Notes: generated from the letters alone by a model not told the origin. Shown: positions 41,201-51,427, counted from the first letter of the stretch. The stretch is 64,000 nucleotides of DNA from Strigops habroptila (GCF_004027225.2 NC_044279.2:53530744-53594743); one strand, 5' to 3'. Numbers and translations are program-made.

Positions 41201-44200
41201 AAGTTTGAATGTAGGGAAGCTTAGGGAAGTTTGTGTTTGATTCACATGCATTTCTGAATTACACATAATAGAGAATAACATCATGAAGGCATGAGTATTA
41301 AGAACAAAGAGGAACAGGCATCTGCAGGTCAGCAGAGAAGCTTAACAAAATGCAAGAATTTACAGATCTTCAGGAAATGTTAAAAACTTCTTTACCCTCT
41401 GTGCCAAAGTGGAATCTAACATATGTTAAGTCTGAACTCCCTTAAAACAGGATTTATTTTTTTCCTCCAGATCTGAAGGAAGGAGTATGACTGGTGAAAA
41501 CAGCTATGAAATACAGTTCAGAACAGACCTAGCCAACAATTTAAGAAGAAAAGTTCCCATCAATGTAGCTGTAAGTCAAAACAAGATCACCAGTAAATTC
41601 TGTTGGGATAAGACACAGTCCTGCAAAACCAGTGTTTTTCTTAAAATTAGTCATCAAAACCTTCTGCTAAGAATTTGATGACAAGTAATCTCTTCCTCAT
41701 GCTGACCAACCATAACCTCCTGTCTATTTCTCACACTCATCTCTTCCTGCAAGCTCCTTTACTCCTCCCTTCCCCCCTACCTTTTGATACACAACAAACT
41801 GCATCATGTGAGATTACATCTAAGACACTCTAAAAATCACTCATCTGAATGACTATGGACTATGACTATTCTAACAAATACAGTTCAAAAAGCACTCCAG
41901 CTTTTGACTTGCATTTAAAAGCAATCTAAATACCAGCCTGGAAAATCCTATATTGAAGATATAGATACCACTCAGAGGTTGGGCTTCAGAATATACTAAA
42001 AATAAAGTGAAATATCAACAGGCATGTTAAGAATTTCTTCTGGAACACAGCATGAGGCCATTCACAGATGCTCTAGAGGGTAAGCTCCTTTCAGCCACAA
42101 AATAAGTTGTGCTAGGGAAATGAAACTGGTTGGTAGCACAAGTGGCCCTGTAAACTATACAGATTTCCAAGTCTAGTCAGAAAAGCTGTGCACAATATTA
42201 TCCATTTTGTATTGATTTTGTGTAGAATAAAACAGTACGTCATACTGAAGGACAGGAAATTCAAGAGGGGAAGAAGAATTCTAATAAAAACATGCAAACA
42301 GAAAAGACTACCAAAATATTCTTCCTGAGAGCAGCTGTGAATGAAGGTGTAGTGTGAATTTAGGAATACATATGTATTCTCTTAAACACTTCAGAATTCA
42401 ACATATGAAACATGTTTCTCCAATGCAGCCGTCTGCACATAACTGTAAATAACTACAGTGATTTGTTTATATCTAGAATATCTAAACACTGAGAAATACC
42501 TGGTCACCAATGTAATTTTTCTTGCCTGAAACTTCAGATCATTGTTAAAACCTACTGGTTCTGTTGGGAAACATGACAACTACTTTAAAATAACATTTGA
42601 GACTTCAAAATACAGAGCGTCAATAACTAACAATATGTAACAAATATTAGGTTTGACCTTGTGTAATTTGTCCATTACAATTTTAACAGTTAACAGGAGC
42701 ACTGGTACGTTTAAGCCATATTTTAGCCTTAAAAGTGTAATAATTTTCCAAGAATAACTGGTATTACTGGAAGACACCCAGCCCCTTCTATACTGTGACC
42801 ATTGCTACCGGCATGTTCTTTCTTTTGTGTAACCATACCTGTCTGTTATAATTGTGAGGATATCTGTATCCTTACAGTACCGCTCTCCTACAAGTTTAAT
42901 GAGCTTCTTCTTTGCATGGTCATCCAAATTCAAGTTAGAAAGTTTAACCTTCAAGTACAAGAGAAAACACCTTTAATTGCTTGGATAAATCCAATCTTTG
43001 CACCCTGAAAATATTTTGAGATAGTCAGACACATCTTTGATCAAGAGCTATTAAATATGCATTTGCAGAATTTCTTCTGATTGTATCATATCAGAAATAT
43101 TAACACAAGGCAAGTATAATATGAATATTCAAACAATAGATTTCTTTTCATCCAAACGCCAGAGTGGCTGGGGGAGAATATTTCTACTCAAACTTTTCTT
43201 CAGAGCAAAAAAAGAGCTGTCAGTTTAGTTTTAAGCTGTATTTCATATTTATATGTACTTCATATGGAAATAATAAATCTTTTTTAGGGTTGGGTTTTTT
43301 TTTTTTCCAAAATACAGATCAGTAAAGTTAATACTAAGATATACCAAAGATCTTTATTACAAGCATCCAAAAGAGGAAGACAGACATCAGTTCAAGAGAC
43401 ATCAAATGAGAATCCTCAAAATCATTATTAGGAGTTAATTAGAAGTTTGCAAAGATGCACACAGTTAACAATACAAAGTTAATCAAACAATAATGTGAAT
43501 GGCTTGTCTTCTGTTCCAATACCAGGAAACCTACAAATACAAGATATACAAAGAACTACTATTTATTTGAAAAAGAAAAAAAAAAAAAAAAGGGCAACAA
43601 AACCAAAAAAAAACCCCACTAAGTTAGTCTGAAGCTAGTTTCTATGTGCACTAGCAAGTATGAAAAGTAAAACAAGCTGGTTTTACCTATCTGTTTACAC
43701 GATAGCAAATAAGAAGGTCGAGAACCTTAACAGTCTAAACATACATGATATTGGAAACATGAGTTTCTATTAAGTGAGAGTTGCTAAGGCATATTAAAAA
43801 CATGAGGACCTAATAGTAGTCTCTTACTAATTTGCATACAAATTTGTGAAAACTTGCTCCTGACCATGGATCTGAATTAGGAGACAAAACTAGAAAGGCT
43901 GAAGTCTAGCATGCAATGACTACAAGGGGATGGTGAAGTTACTGCTAACAGTGGTGTGAAATACCTATTTAAGTCAATGACAGACTAAATTAAATTTCAG
44001 CCCCAAAGGTTTCACAACATAAAGGGAAAGTGAAGACTCCTACAGACAAAATGAACTATTACAGTTCAAAGTCACCATGATTAGACGTTGTATCAGTGTT
44101 ACGAGCATGTGGCATCATGCAGTATTTGAACTTCTATACTGACAGAGTAAGAACACAACTATCACTGACCACACTACTGCTGCTGCTCTTAAGGTAGGCT

Positions 44201-47200
44201 CAAATCTCATCTCAAAAACACATTCAACTCCACAGCATATCCTAACTTTACTACCATGAGGACAGGCAAGCACTGGATCAGGTTGTCCGGAGAGGTTTTA
44301 CCATCTCCAGCCTTGAAGGTTTTCAAGACGCAACTGGATAAAGTCCCAGGTAACCTGGTCTGATCTCATACCTACCTTACTTTGAGCGGAAGGTCAGACT
44401 AGAAAACTCCTGAGCTCCCTTACAACCTCAAGTATCCCATGATTCTATGATTAGAAGGCTGCCTCTCCTACTGCATACATACTGATGCCTGGAGGCTTGC
44501 CAACTCAATACTTACTAATAGCGCCACATTCATATGACCCACCTTTCAATACCTACGCACTTCTGGAGTCTATAAATTAGGAATGAGTCTAAGCAAGACA
44601 CTGAGGTACAAAGACATTTACACACTCATCTATAAATAGATACTTCAGAAGCTGCAATATTTTGTTTATATCAGAGCTTAGTCTTCATTTATAAACACAC
44701 ATCCATAACCTTACAACCTCAGTTCTAACATGCTTAAGGAAATCCACTGCTTTTTATTCAGACATTCAGTAAACCATTTCCCTCATTTCCTTACAACATC
44801 ATACTTGCACCTGAGTTTTCGGGGGGGGGGGGGGGGGGGGAATAAAAATGGCTGTTTACCAAAAATACTACTTACTCTTAAAGTCACCACTCTTGCTTTG
44901 GGATTACGAATAGATGTCCCTGAAGAAACATAATCTATTGTTTCAATTTCAATAGGAAAATGCTGTTCACATTTCTCGTCACTGTCCAAAGCACTTGGCC
45001 ATTCAGTGCAGAAATCTGTATAATAAAGAGAAAACACTCCAAGTAATACCTGTTCGTTTGTTTGAGGTTTTTTCAAATTTATTGCAATGCATGTTTTAAA
45101 AAGTTCCATTTATAGAAACCATACTCATTTAGATAATGGCAGGGTCTCTGCTAGACTTGCTCCAGTATTTCAATGTCTGTCTTTGTTCCCCCAAATACGA
45201 CACAGTACTCCAGATGCAGTCTCGCAATTGCCAAACAGAATCACAGAATGGCTAGGGTTGGAAGGGACTTTCAAGATCACTATGTCCAACCCCACTACCA
45301 CAGCCAAGGACATCTTTCACTATATCAGGCTGCTCAAAGCCCTGTCCAACCTGGCCTTGAATACATCCAATGATGGGGCATCCACAGCTTCTCTGGGTAA
45401 GGTCTTCCAATGTCTCACCACCATCACTGTAAAAAATGCCTTTCTTATGTCCAGTCTAAATATCTACCCTCTTCCAGCTTAAAATCATTGCCCTTTGTCC
45501 TGTCACCACAGGCCTTGGTAAAAAGTCCCTCCCCATCTTTCTTATAAGCCCCCTTTATACACTGAAAGGCAACAATAAGGTTCTCTTGGAGCCTTCTTTT
45601 CTCCAGGCTGAAAAACCACAGCTTTCTCAGCCTTTCTTCACAGGCGAGGTGTCCCATGCCTCTGGTCATTTGTGTGGCCCTGCTCTACCAGGTCCATATC
45701 CTTCTTCTACTGGGGATCTCAGAACTGGATGCAATACTCCACAGACGAAAAAGAATTTTCTCAATGTGGAGGCTACACTCTTGTTAACAAAATCCAGTAC
45801 GTAGTTAGCTTTCCTTGCCACAAGGGCACACTAGTGACTCATGCTGAACTTTAAAATGCCCACAAGGCCTCTTCCGCAATGCTTCTTTCTAGCTGTCTGC
45901 CCCCTTCCCATGCTTATACTGTCATTCCATCCCAGACGGAGGTCTCTGCAGTTGCCTTTAACTTCATGAGGGTCCCTGCAGTGGGTTTTTTTCTTGCCTG
46001 TTGACATCCCTCTGAATGGCGGCTCTGCTCTTCAGTGTATCATTTGTTCCTCCCCAGTTTGTTATTATCAGAACACATGCTGAATTTGTGCTCTCTACTG
46101 TTACCCAGGTTGTTACAAAGCATGTTTTTGTGTGCTGGGAAATGGCTTCCAGGAAGGTTTGCTTCATAGCCTTCCAGGGAATATGGCGATGCTGACTGAC
46201 CTGCATTTTCCTGCATCTTTCCAGCCCTTTTTAAAGATGGTCAGGCAAAAATCTGTTCCTCCTGGGTAGTCTTTCCCTGCTTCCACTTTCTGTGTACTTT
46301 CTTTTTGCATCTCAGGTCACTCTGGAGTCCCCTGCACACCCATGCAGTCCTGCCATATTCACTAAACTTTCTGCACACAATGGTATGGACCATTCTTACT
46401 CTTTTGAAGAGGTTGAACTTAAGCACCCACCAGCTCTCATAGGTCAGTTTGCTCCCCAGGAGAGCCCCCTGTGAGATTTGCCAAGCAGATTTCTGAATAA
46501 GCTAAAATCACTCTCCCAAAGTCCAGACTATAGTTCCACTGTGTCTTGCTCACTTCTCTCAGGATTTTAAATGCTAGTTTTATGACCACTGTTACCAAGG
46601 CTGCCCCTAACCTTCACATACTTCGCCAGTTGTTTCTTGTTTCTGAACAAATCATCCACCAGAGCACATCTCCTAGCCAACTCATCAATTGTCTGCATCA
46701 AGATATTGCCTTCAATACCCTACCTGCCTTCCTCACTTCTCTCAAAATCTTAAACTCCACAATCTTTTTGCAACTAAGGCTGACAGCAACCTTGACATCT
46801 CCAATCAGCTTTTCCATATTTGCAGGTGTGTGCAACACAAGGCCTTCCCATAGACAGTCTGTCCAGCATCTGCATCAAAAAATTATCTGCAACACACTAC
46901 AGAAATCTCCTAGATTGCTTCCATCCTATCCCATTACCCTTCCAGCAGATGTGGACATGGCTGCAGTTCCCCATGAAAACCAAAGCAGTTGTGAGGCTTT
47001 TCTCACTTGCTCATCCACTTCCTTTTTTAAACCAGGCAGTCTGTGGCAGATGCTCACCAAGACATCCTCTTCAGCTTCTCCTCTGATCCCAACTCTTAAC
47101 TAGCTTGCTACACATCTCATGGCAAAGCTTTGCATCTGAGCTTTTGGGTACAAGTTAGCTCCTCCTCCATGTCATCCCTGCCTGTACCTCAATAATACAA

Positions 47201-50200
47201 ACTTCTGCTCTGCATTTATGTGACTTCTAAATTTTCCTGTTCCCTATGCTGTAAGCATTTGCTTACACGCAACTCAGGACAGGCCTCTCATCTCTTATTA
47301 TACAGGCCAAGGGGAGATCTTATCACTCCAACAACCACCTGAAAGGAGGTTGCAAGAAAAGTGGATGCCGATCTCTGTTCTCAAGTAGTAAGTGACAGGA
47401 CAAGAGGGAAGAGCCTCAAGTTGCACCAAGGGAGATTTAGATTGGATATTAGCAAAAATGTCTTCATCAAAAAGGTTGTCGAGCACTGGAACAGGCTGCC
47501 CAGAGAAGTGGTTGAGCCACCATCCCTGGAGGTATTTAAAAGACGTGTAGATGTGGCACTTCGAGACACGGTTTATTGGTGGACTTGGCAGTGTTAGGTT
47601 AACAGTTGGACTTGATGATTTTTAAGGTCTTTTCCAACCTAAATGATTCTATGACTCTATCTCGTACCTGCCCCTTGTGCCTCTCCTTGGGCTAACCTCC
47701 TCATTAGGTTCTCCTTATTGGCTTGCTGGCTGGCAGAGATGCTCTTGGTCTCCTCTAGATCCTGGATCTCCCCAGCAGACCTTGCTCTCAGCGGTTTCAT
47801 TTATTAATAGATTATTTTTTTTAATGCATGCTGGAATGGCTACGGATTGAACCCTGGTTTAATAGGTTTAACAGGTAACCTTCTGAGAACTGAGCCACTA
47901 AACTATAAATTCTCCACTACAAGTAGGGCCTAATGGAAAGCTAAAATTAAAGTCTTACTGGTGTGCTGAAAACCTCCTAAGACCTATCTGCCTACCACCT
48001 GTAGGACTCAATGCAGCAACAAACAAGCATACAACACTAGCCAAAGCCTGACAAATAACCAGCTTCAGAGGTGGACCATGTCTCACCTTCTTCACCACAC
48101 ATAGTTACATTTTTGTAACATTTTGTGCATTGCCTTAAAACTCTGAGAGATGGTTTGTAAAAAACAGTAAACAATAAAAAACAACTCACCTTTAAGAGCT
48201 GCACAGTGTTTCTTAATTGCAGGAGGAGTAAGATGCAAAAAATTGGGAATCTGAAACAGATACATTAAGAGTTACCAAAATAATAACTTTTTGTCTGTTT
48301 ATAACTAAATGGGCATTACTGAAATCTGATTACACTTTTAACTTTTGTTAAGGCAATACAATACCCTTAATAAGATATTCAGATAAGATGACTCTTCTCC
48401 AGTCTGATTTAGCAAAGGACTTAAGTTGGCCCCATTACATAAGTACAGGCATGATAATCCTAAAAAACTCTCCTGATTTGGTTCATTAAGTACACTTGTA
48501 TTTGTTACCATTTATTTTAGAAATTAAATAGAGTATTATCCTATTTAATAATAGAAAACAGCATCTAATACAAATAGGGCAGTGCAGTCTTAAAGAATAA
48601 TAAATTTAAAGGCACATATCAATGACATATGTCTTACCTTCATAAGTTCTAAGTTGCCTTCTTTTGGTGGAGGTACACCTCTCTTCACTGGGTAACCCAT
48701 TCGAATTGGGAGAGGCACAGAGGCAGATTTAAACACAGCTGCTGTTGGATAAACACTGGTCCAGTCCTGATCAACAGCCATCTTCTCAGTTCTGGGAGGT
48801 ATATGCTAATAAATTGAAAATTAGAAAAGTCTGATGAGAGACACTGTTTCGTGAAACCAAGCAGGAGCAACACCCCCCCCAGTTATTTCAGGAATAAATT
48901 TCCACAGCTAGAAATTTCAAGACACCTTTACATCAAAAGTTAGTGTTCGTCTGTAAAGGAATTTGTAAGAGACAGCAGGTCTTTCCCAATCTTCAGTTGC
49001 ATTTTATTTCAGAAATGCTTAGAAAGAAGTACATACATTTACTACGTGCCAGGTCCACGTTTACTATTTGCCTTTAAAAATCATAATACCTAATACACTA
49101 CTTTTGAAATTTATGTGTGGAATAAATAAGAAAATTCCCAGTGATTAAACATTCAGGTATCAATTTTAATTCTACTTTTAAAGAACAATTTCACTTATGC
49201 ACAAAACCAGGGGTTTTTTAATTATGCCAGAAAGCAACCACTACAAGTCCTGTAAAATCAAACTAAAACCAATATTGAAATGTCTGGTTTTATTTTAAAG
49301 GCAACTTTAAGTTACTTTTAAGATCTGCAGTACACAGTGTCAATACAGGCTAACTGTTAGCTTGTTACTGTTAATGGTTTTGCGCCTTTATAAGAACATG
49401 GACTGAAAACAGCTGGGAGATTCAAGAAGTGAGGTGCTTGCTCTGGAATAGTCACAGTGGATTGTTTCACCAGGTTTTGACTGCAGAAGCAGTTTCTGTA
49501 CAAACTGTTAAGACATAGAGCTTAGGAAACTTTTTCAGACACCCAAGTTAACTGCAAACAGTTTCAGTGCTTACTGGTCTTATGAACTGTGATGTCCTGC
49601 CTCTTCTCCTTGCTGAAGCTGAAAAAAATAGAAACATTTTCAATACAAACTATTAAACTCTCTCTTAAACACTTTCACAGCTTCCCCCTCCAAAAAAACA
49701 CCACCAGAACAATGTGGTCTTTATAATAATCAGACAAGCAAAGGTGGATCTGATTACAATTATTTTTAAGTGTCCTGTTTCAGCTTGGGATTTGTTTGTT
49801 TTTTAATTATTGCTACATTACAATAAAGTATGTATTCAGCAAAAACACTGAATGGGATTTAGGAGTGGATGTTTGGGTTCTTTTTGCCCCATTAATTTGA
49901 CTTTACTTCTGCCCCACATAAGCCTTGGAAAGACTTGTGAATTTCACAGTTATTTTGTTTTCCTCGTCTAGGTATTTCATAGATACAATTCTGTTCCTCC
50001 TCTTCTTGCTATATAAAAATGTAAACTGAAGAATACACATGGGGCTCTGTAATAACTGATACACAGAATTCTTTTACCCCTTGATCTGCCATTTTTGCTG
50101 TGCTTTCACAAAGAGACACACTTCATTCATATCAATCTTATTATTTCTGTTACAAACATCTACAATTTCAGGGCAAGAAACATTTTACTTCTGCACTGCC

Positions 50201-51427
50201 ATATCCTCCAACATCAGACATCACTTACAGGCCCTTTCTGCAACCTAGCCTGCTCCTGAATCTGCAGATGACAAATGCCCACCCAGCCTTGGCAAAAATA
50301 CTGCTACAACCCTGTCAAACAAGTTTCCATTTGCACTCAGAACCCCCTGAACAGCTCAGCTTGAGGCCAGGCATGACATCAAATGTTTAACGCAAGTGCA
50401 CATCCCATAACAAACTGTGAAGTTCTTATTTCCAATACCTAAAAAACAGGCAATGTGCTGCAGGTCCATTGTACCACTGTAATCCTGACTGCCCACCTCC
50501 AGGACCCCCAACACAAGACCTGTTGGAGCAAGTCCAGAGGAGGCCAAGAAGATGCTCCAAGGGCTGGAGCACTTCTCCTATGGAGACAGGCCAAGAGAGC
50601 TGGGGTTTTCCAGCCAGGAGAAGAGAAGGCTCCAGGGAAACCTTAGAGCAGCTTCCAGTGCCTAAAGGGGGACCACAAGAAATCTGGAGAGGGACTTTTT
50701 ACAAGAACATGTAGGGACAGGACAAGGGGGAATGACTTTAAACTGATACGGGGGAGATTTAGATTAGATATTAGGAAGAAATTCTTCCCTGTGAGGGTGG
50801 TGAGGCGCTGGCACAGGTTGCCCAGAGAAGCTGTGGCTGCCCCATCCCTGGCAGTGTTCAAGGCCAGGTTGGACGGGGCTTGGAGTAACCTCGTCTAGTG
50901 GAAAGTGTCCCTGCCTGTGGCAGGAGGTTGGAACTAGATGATCTTTAAGGTCCCTTCCATTCTATGATTCTTTGAATCTACCAGTGTCTAGCAAACACTA
51001 ATTTGCTCACTTCTGTCTTCAGACTATTCACAACATTTGCACTACCAAAATCTGTTAACTTTTATCATAAAAGACTTTAGAGGAGAAAAAAAACCAAACC
51101 AAAAAACCTCCAAAAAATTGCAAACAAAACGCCTTAAACAGAGCAGCCTGCAGCCGGGAAGGAAGGAGGACCACGGGCCTGAGCTCGCCGCCCGCTCCCG
51201 GAACCCCCCAGCCTGGAGCCCCCCGCCCCGTACGGCTGCACTCCTACCGCCACCGCAGAGTGTGCTGGGCTGCTCTCACCTTCCCTCTGCTGCCCTTCCT
51301 TGCTGCTCACTGCAGGCGCGGAAGAATAAGCCGCGGCTCCGAAGCGAGGCGCGACCGCCACCCTGCCGCGGCACCGGGACAGCATGGCCCAACAACCGGC
51401 CCGCACCGCCGCACCGACCGCCGCCAT
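29003..51427 (-). CDS. MRPS35: MRPS35, mitochondrial small ribosomal subunit protein mS35 (complete)
   Basis: Complement join of 51280-51427, 49576-49619 (approximate by 1-2 nt), 48638-48805, 48190-48250, 44876-45015, 42839-42948, 41056-41125 and 29003-29281: 1020 nt, 339 aa plus stop (human 323 aa). mS35 is a component of the 28S subunit of the mitochondrial ribosome, encoded in the nucleus and imported. Seen: a basic, Arg/Ala-rich N-terminus typical of a mitochondrial presequence; then conserved stretches that I recognise from human MRPS35, including [101 protein letters not shown] and [12 protein letters not shown]. All introns have GT-AG ends and phases add up without a gap. Intron 7 is about 11.8 kb and hosts an antisense provirus fragment. 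Confidence 0.95.
29915..30300 (+). mobile_element. CR1 LINE 3' end
   Basis: The order of CR1 3' landmarks is clear: GATTGGATATTAGGAACAAT, TTCACCGAGAGGGTGCTCAG, GGAACAGGCTGCCCAGGGCA, GGTTGGACTTGATGATCTTA, AAGGTCTTTTCCAACTGA. It is a 5'-truncated copy in MRPS35 intron 7, antisense to the host gene. Confidence 0.85.
34100..34178 (-). repeat. Possible tRNA-derived SINE relic
   Basis: On the minus strand TAGCCTAGTGATTAGAGCAT reads like a pol III A box with the start of a tRNA head, followed by CCTGGGAGAGACAGATGTAG. The B box is not convincing. It resembles old amniote tRNA-derived interspersed repeats; family not assigned. Confidence 0.35.
34320..34355. repeat. Perfect inverted repeat, 14-bp arms, 8-nt loop
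   Basis: Arms TGAAACCTAAGCAG and CTGCTTAGGTTTCA flank CCAGAGAC. It would form a stable stem in either strand's transcript, inside MRPS35 intron 7. Confidence 0.75.
36868..37440 (+). repeat. Avian ERV long terminal repeat (573 bp)
   Basis: It begins TGTCCTGG and ends CCACGACA, imperfect inverted termini of the usual TG...CA form. A TATATAAA box lies at 37127-37134, and a G13 run near 37374-37386. No clear AATAAA was noticed inside. Confidence 0.8.
37127..37134 (+). promoter_or_regulatory. LTR TATA box
   Basis: TATATAAA lies 260 bp into the LTR, followed by GGGG-rich sequence; transcription would be expected to start roughly 25-30 bp downstream. It points toward the gag-like frame and against MRPS35. 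Confidence 0.6.
37449..37466 (+). other. Retroviral primer-binding site, tRNA-Lys type
   Basis: TGGCGCCCAACGTGGGGC matches the 3' end complement of tRNA-Lys(1,2), as used by several betaretroviruses. It lies 8 nt after the LTR end, slightly more than the usual 2-3 nt. Confidence 0.8.
37551..39677 (+). CDS. ERV gag-like protein with hydrophobic N-terminus and Thr-rich repeats (708 aa, uninterrupted)
   Basis: The start chosen is the ATG at 37551 (A at -3, G at +4); the open frame extends 16 codons further up without an ATG. Seen in order: hydrophobic, probably membrane-spanning segments at about residues 22-52 and 132-147 ([14 protein letters not shown]); a very basic stretch, residues 152-194 ([10 protein letters not shown]); a compact region with WAPPVLWN and [17 protein letters not shown] at about 200-280; five Thr/Pro/Ala-rich repeats of 27 residues (about 312-447); a Lys/Arg patch; an acidic run; and a capsid-like segment from about residue 549 ([42 protein letters not shown]). 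There is no N-terminal myristoylation glycine and no zinc knuckle. No stop or frameshift interrupts it, suggesting a young insertion or selection. No specific function is assigned. Confidence 0.7.
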   Translation: MVIIWLSDVLRLISEFQHVVPYLQPLFAVLAFIGWGAWAKVLVSLYFMVMTCNTIDSLIMKLVWFVLPAWPSPLYIGRYIMKYFSNCISFFFSSGGKLTKEAFSFTPRSPTSLFATAIESSEGFRWPLSTLETCLLIVLGISMLANIRSVFYPRPSRRRNILFRLMSKIQQYQVRIWSRVRRRYRRTTRRFSLRLDSYEWQGVWDSMGKYLGQWAPPVLWNVTTEQVQHPEKLVKHLNEVCCRPGYTREGQILATCWGLAYAYRALLNTIQHLQREKNVSGSDGKATDNAAMPTTSTAATQTLTTTVNTATPSTAATSTPVTSTTATQTLTTTDNATTPTSNTAVTPTPVTSTTATQTPTATDNVATPSTTATPTPVTSTVATQTPTATDNIATPSTTATPTPVTCTVAIQTLTATDNMATPSTAATPTPVTSTVATQTPTATDNAAVGVTQLPSTTAAPTPAIDIATTPILVADTAATPTTVTNTAAKPNVQFVTMSVAPVSKSRRKAQRATREAKKDEDPVPLLYATAPEQELLLRGSEEEEEEVTSRPWTSTELRNMRKDFTRLPGEHIVTWLLRCWDNGADGHELEGREAKQLGSLAKEGGIDKAIAREKRALSLWRRLLAAVKERFPYKDDITNRSANWTTIEKGIQSLRESAIIEMIYCKPDSRNTSVDPDEVECTRPMWRKLTMSQETIKFSWESKTITSD
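38484..38892 (+). repeat. 81-bp tandem repeat (27 residues, about 5 copies)
   Basis: Units follow [19 protein letters not shown] then TATDN.AT; one unit is 29 residues and others differ by a few substitutions (for example TCTVAIQTL). All are in frame with the gag-like protein. Composition resembles a mucin-type O-glycosylation domain. Confidence 0.85.
41056..41125 (-). CDS. MRPS35: MRPS35 coding exon 7
   Basis: This 70-nt exon completes the split Arg codon and encodes [15 protein letters not shown] and TVLYHESW, with donor GTAAGC. It matches human [23 protein letters not shown] apart from a few residues. Confidence 0.93.
42839..42948 (-). CDS. MRPS35: MRPS35 coding exon 6
   Basis: This 110-nt exon encodes [29 protein letters not shown] and ILTIITD. 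It contains an internal GTAAGG (at the Tyr-Cys-Lys codons) that resembles a donor, but reading through it restores the human-like sequence and correct phase. The true donor is GTATGG. Confidence 0.92.
44262..44455 (+). mobile_element. CR1 LINE 3' end fragment
   Basis: Landmarks: GATCAGGTTGTCCGGAGAGG, TCCAGCCTTGAAGGTTTTCA, CTGGATAAAGTCCCAGGTAA, CTGGTCTGATCTCATACC and terminal ATGATTCTATGATT. This is a diverged copy in MRPS35 intron 5. Confidence 0.75.
44821..44840 (+). repeat. G20 homopolymer
   Basis: Twenty consecutive G. On the MRPS35 transcript this is C20, beginning 36 nt downstream of the exon 5 donor. It is likely length-variable and prone to sequencing error. Confidence 0.9.
44876..45015 (-). 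CDS. MRPS35: MRPS35 coding exon 5
   Basis: This 140-nt exon has acceptor TATACAG and donor GTAAGT and encodes [24 protein letters not shown] and [19 protein letters not shown]20 tract (G20 on the plus strand) begins 36 nt into the following intron. Confidence 0.95.
45145..45235 (-). mobile_element. CR1 LINE internal fragment
   Basis: CCAAATACGACACAGTACTC and CAGATGCAGTCTCGCAATTG match the minus-strand CR1 ORF2-end region ('acacagtactccagatgtggtctcacc'). It is abruptly interrupted at about 45236 by the 3' terminus of another CR1. Confidence 0.65.
45236..46110 (-). mobile_element. CR1 LINE 3' end, about 0.9 kb, inserted into an older CR1
   Basis: It opens with the minus-strand CR1 terminus (AATCACAGAATGGCTAGGGT, TTGGAAGGGACTTTCAAGAT), runs through the 3' UTR-type region (CTTCCAATGTCTCACCACCA, CTCCAGGCTGAAAAACCACA) and on into CR1 coding-end sequence (AACTGGATGCAATACTCCAC, AACTTCATGAGGGTCCCTGC, CATCCCTCTGAATGGC). 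The frames are broken. Confidence 0.8.
46111..47100 (-). repeat. Probable continuation of degraded LINE or other old repeat
   Basis: This stretch sits between two clear CR1 copies and has the pyrimidine-rich texture of minus-strand CR1 ORF2, but I could not match landmarks. The plus-strand open frame at 46546-47103 shows no domain and is taken as accidental. Confidence 0.3.
47303..47665 (+). mobile_element. CR1 LINE 3' end
   Basis: Landmarks: GGGGAGATCTTATCACTCCA, GATTGGATATTAGCAAAAAT, GGAACAGGCTGCCCAGAGAA, CATCCCTGGAGGTATTTAAA, CAGTTGGACTTGATGATTTT, TTCCAACCTAAATGATTCTA. It resembles the copy at 29915-30300 and probably belongs to the same subfamily. Confidence 0.85.
47833..47915 (-). repeat. 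tRNA-like relic (SINE head or tRNA pseudogene)
   Basis: Minus strand: TAGTGGCTCAGTTCTCAGAA resembles an A box and GGGTTCAATCC a B box, about 45 nt apart. Stems are poor, so this is not called as a working tRNA. Confidence 0.4.
48190..48250 (-). CDS. MRPS35: MRPS35 coding exon 4
   Basis: This 61-nt exon has acceptor CTGTTTCAG and donor GTGAGT and encodes [20 protein letters not shown], almost identical to human. It exits in phase 1. Confidence 0.95.
48638..48805 (-). CDS. MRPS35: MRPS35 coding exon 3
   Basis: This 168-nt phase-0 exon starts [15 protein letters not shown] and ends GNLELMK before donor GTAAG. It is very close to human ([31 protein letters not shown]). Confidence 0.95.
49576..49619 (-). 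CDS. MRPS35: MRPS35 coding exon 2
   Basis: This is a small 44-nt exon after a T-rich tract ending TTTCAG, with donor GTAAGC. It encodes a basic stretch ([12 protein letters not shown]) with little similarity to the human sequence. It is called because splice signals and phase exactly bridge exons 1 and 3. Edges could be off by one or two bases. Confidence 0.75.
50490..50980 (+). mobile_element. CR1 LINE 3' end, relatively young
   Basis: Close to the CR1 consensus: AAGGGCTGGAGCACTTCTCC, AGGAAGAAATTCTTCCCTGT, GAGGGTGGTGAGGCGCTGGC, ACAGGTTGCCCAGAGAAGCT, GGCCAGGTTGGACGGGGCTT, GGAACTAGATGATCTTTAAG, CCATTCTATGATTC. It lies in MRPS35 intron 1, about 0.3 kb from exon 1. Confidence 0.92.
51280..51427 (-). 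CDS. MRPS35: MRPS35 coding exon 1 (mitochondrial presequence)
   Basis: The ATG at 51427 lies inside AAGATGGCGGC. The encoded N-terminus is rich in Ala and Arg and has no acidic residue until SSKEG, as expected for an import presequence. The exon ends GGGAAG before donor GTGAGA, phase 1. A second in-frame Met at residue 15 is a possible alternative start. Confidence 0.88.

Noticed and set aside
42485-42535. Possible extra 26-nt MRPS35 exon (TTTCAG ... donor GTATTT on the minus strand)
   Set aside because: Phase would not fit, and exon 6 already reads through to GTATGG with the expected residues.
46546-47103. 185-codon plus-strand frame in MRPS35 intron 4
   Set aside because: Lies in repeat-derived DNA next to CR1 copies and has no recognisable domain.
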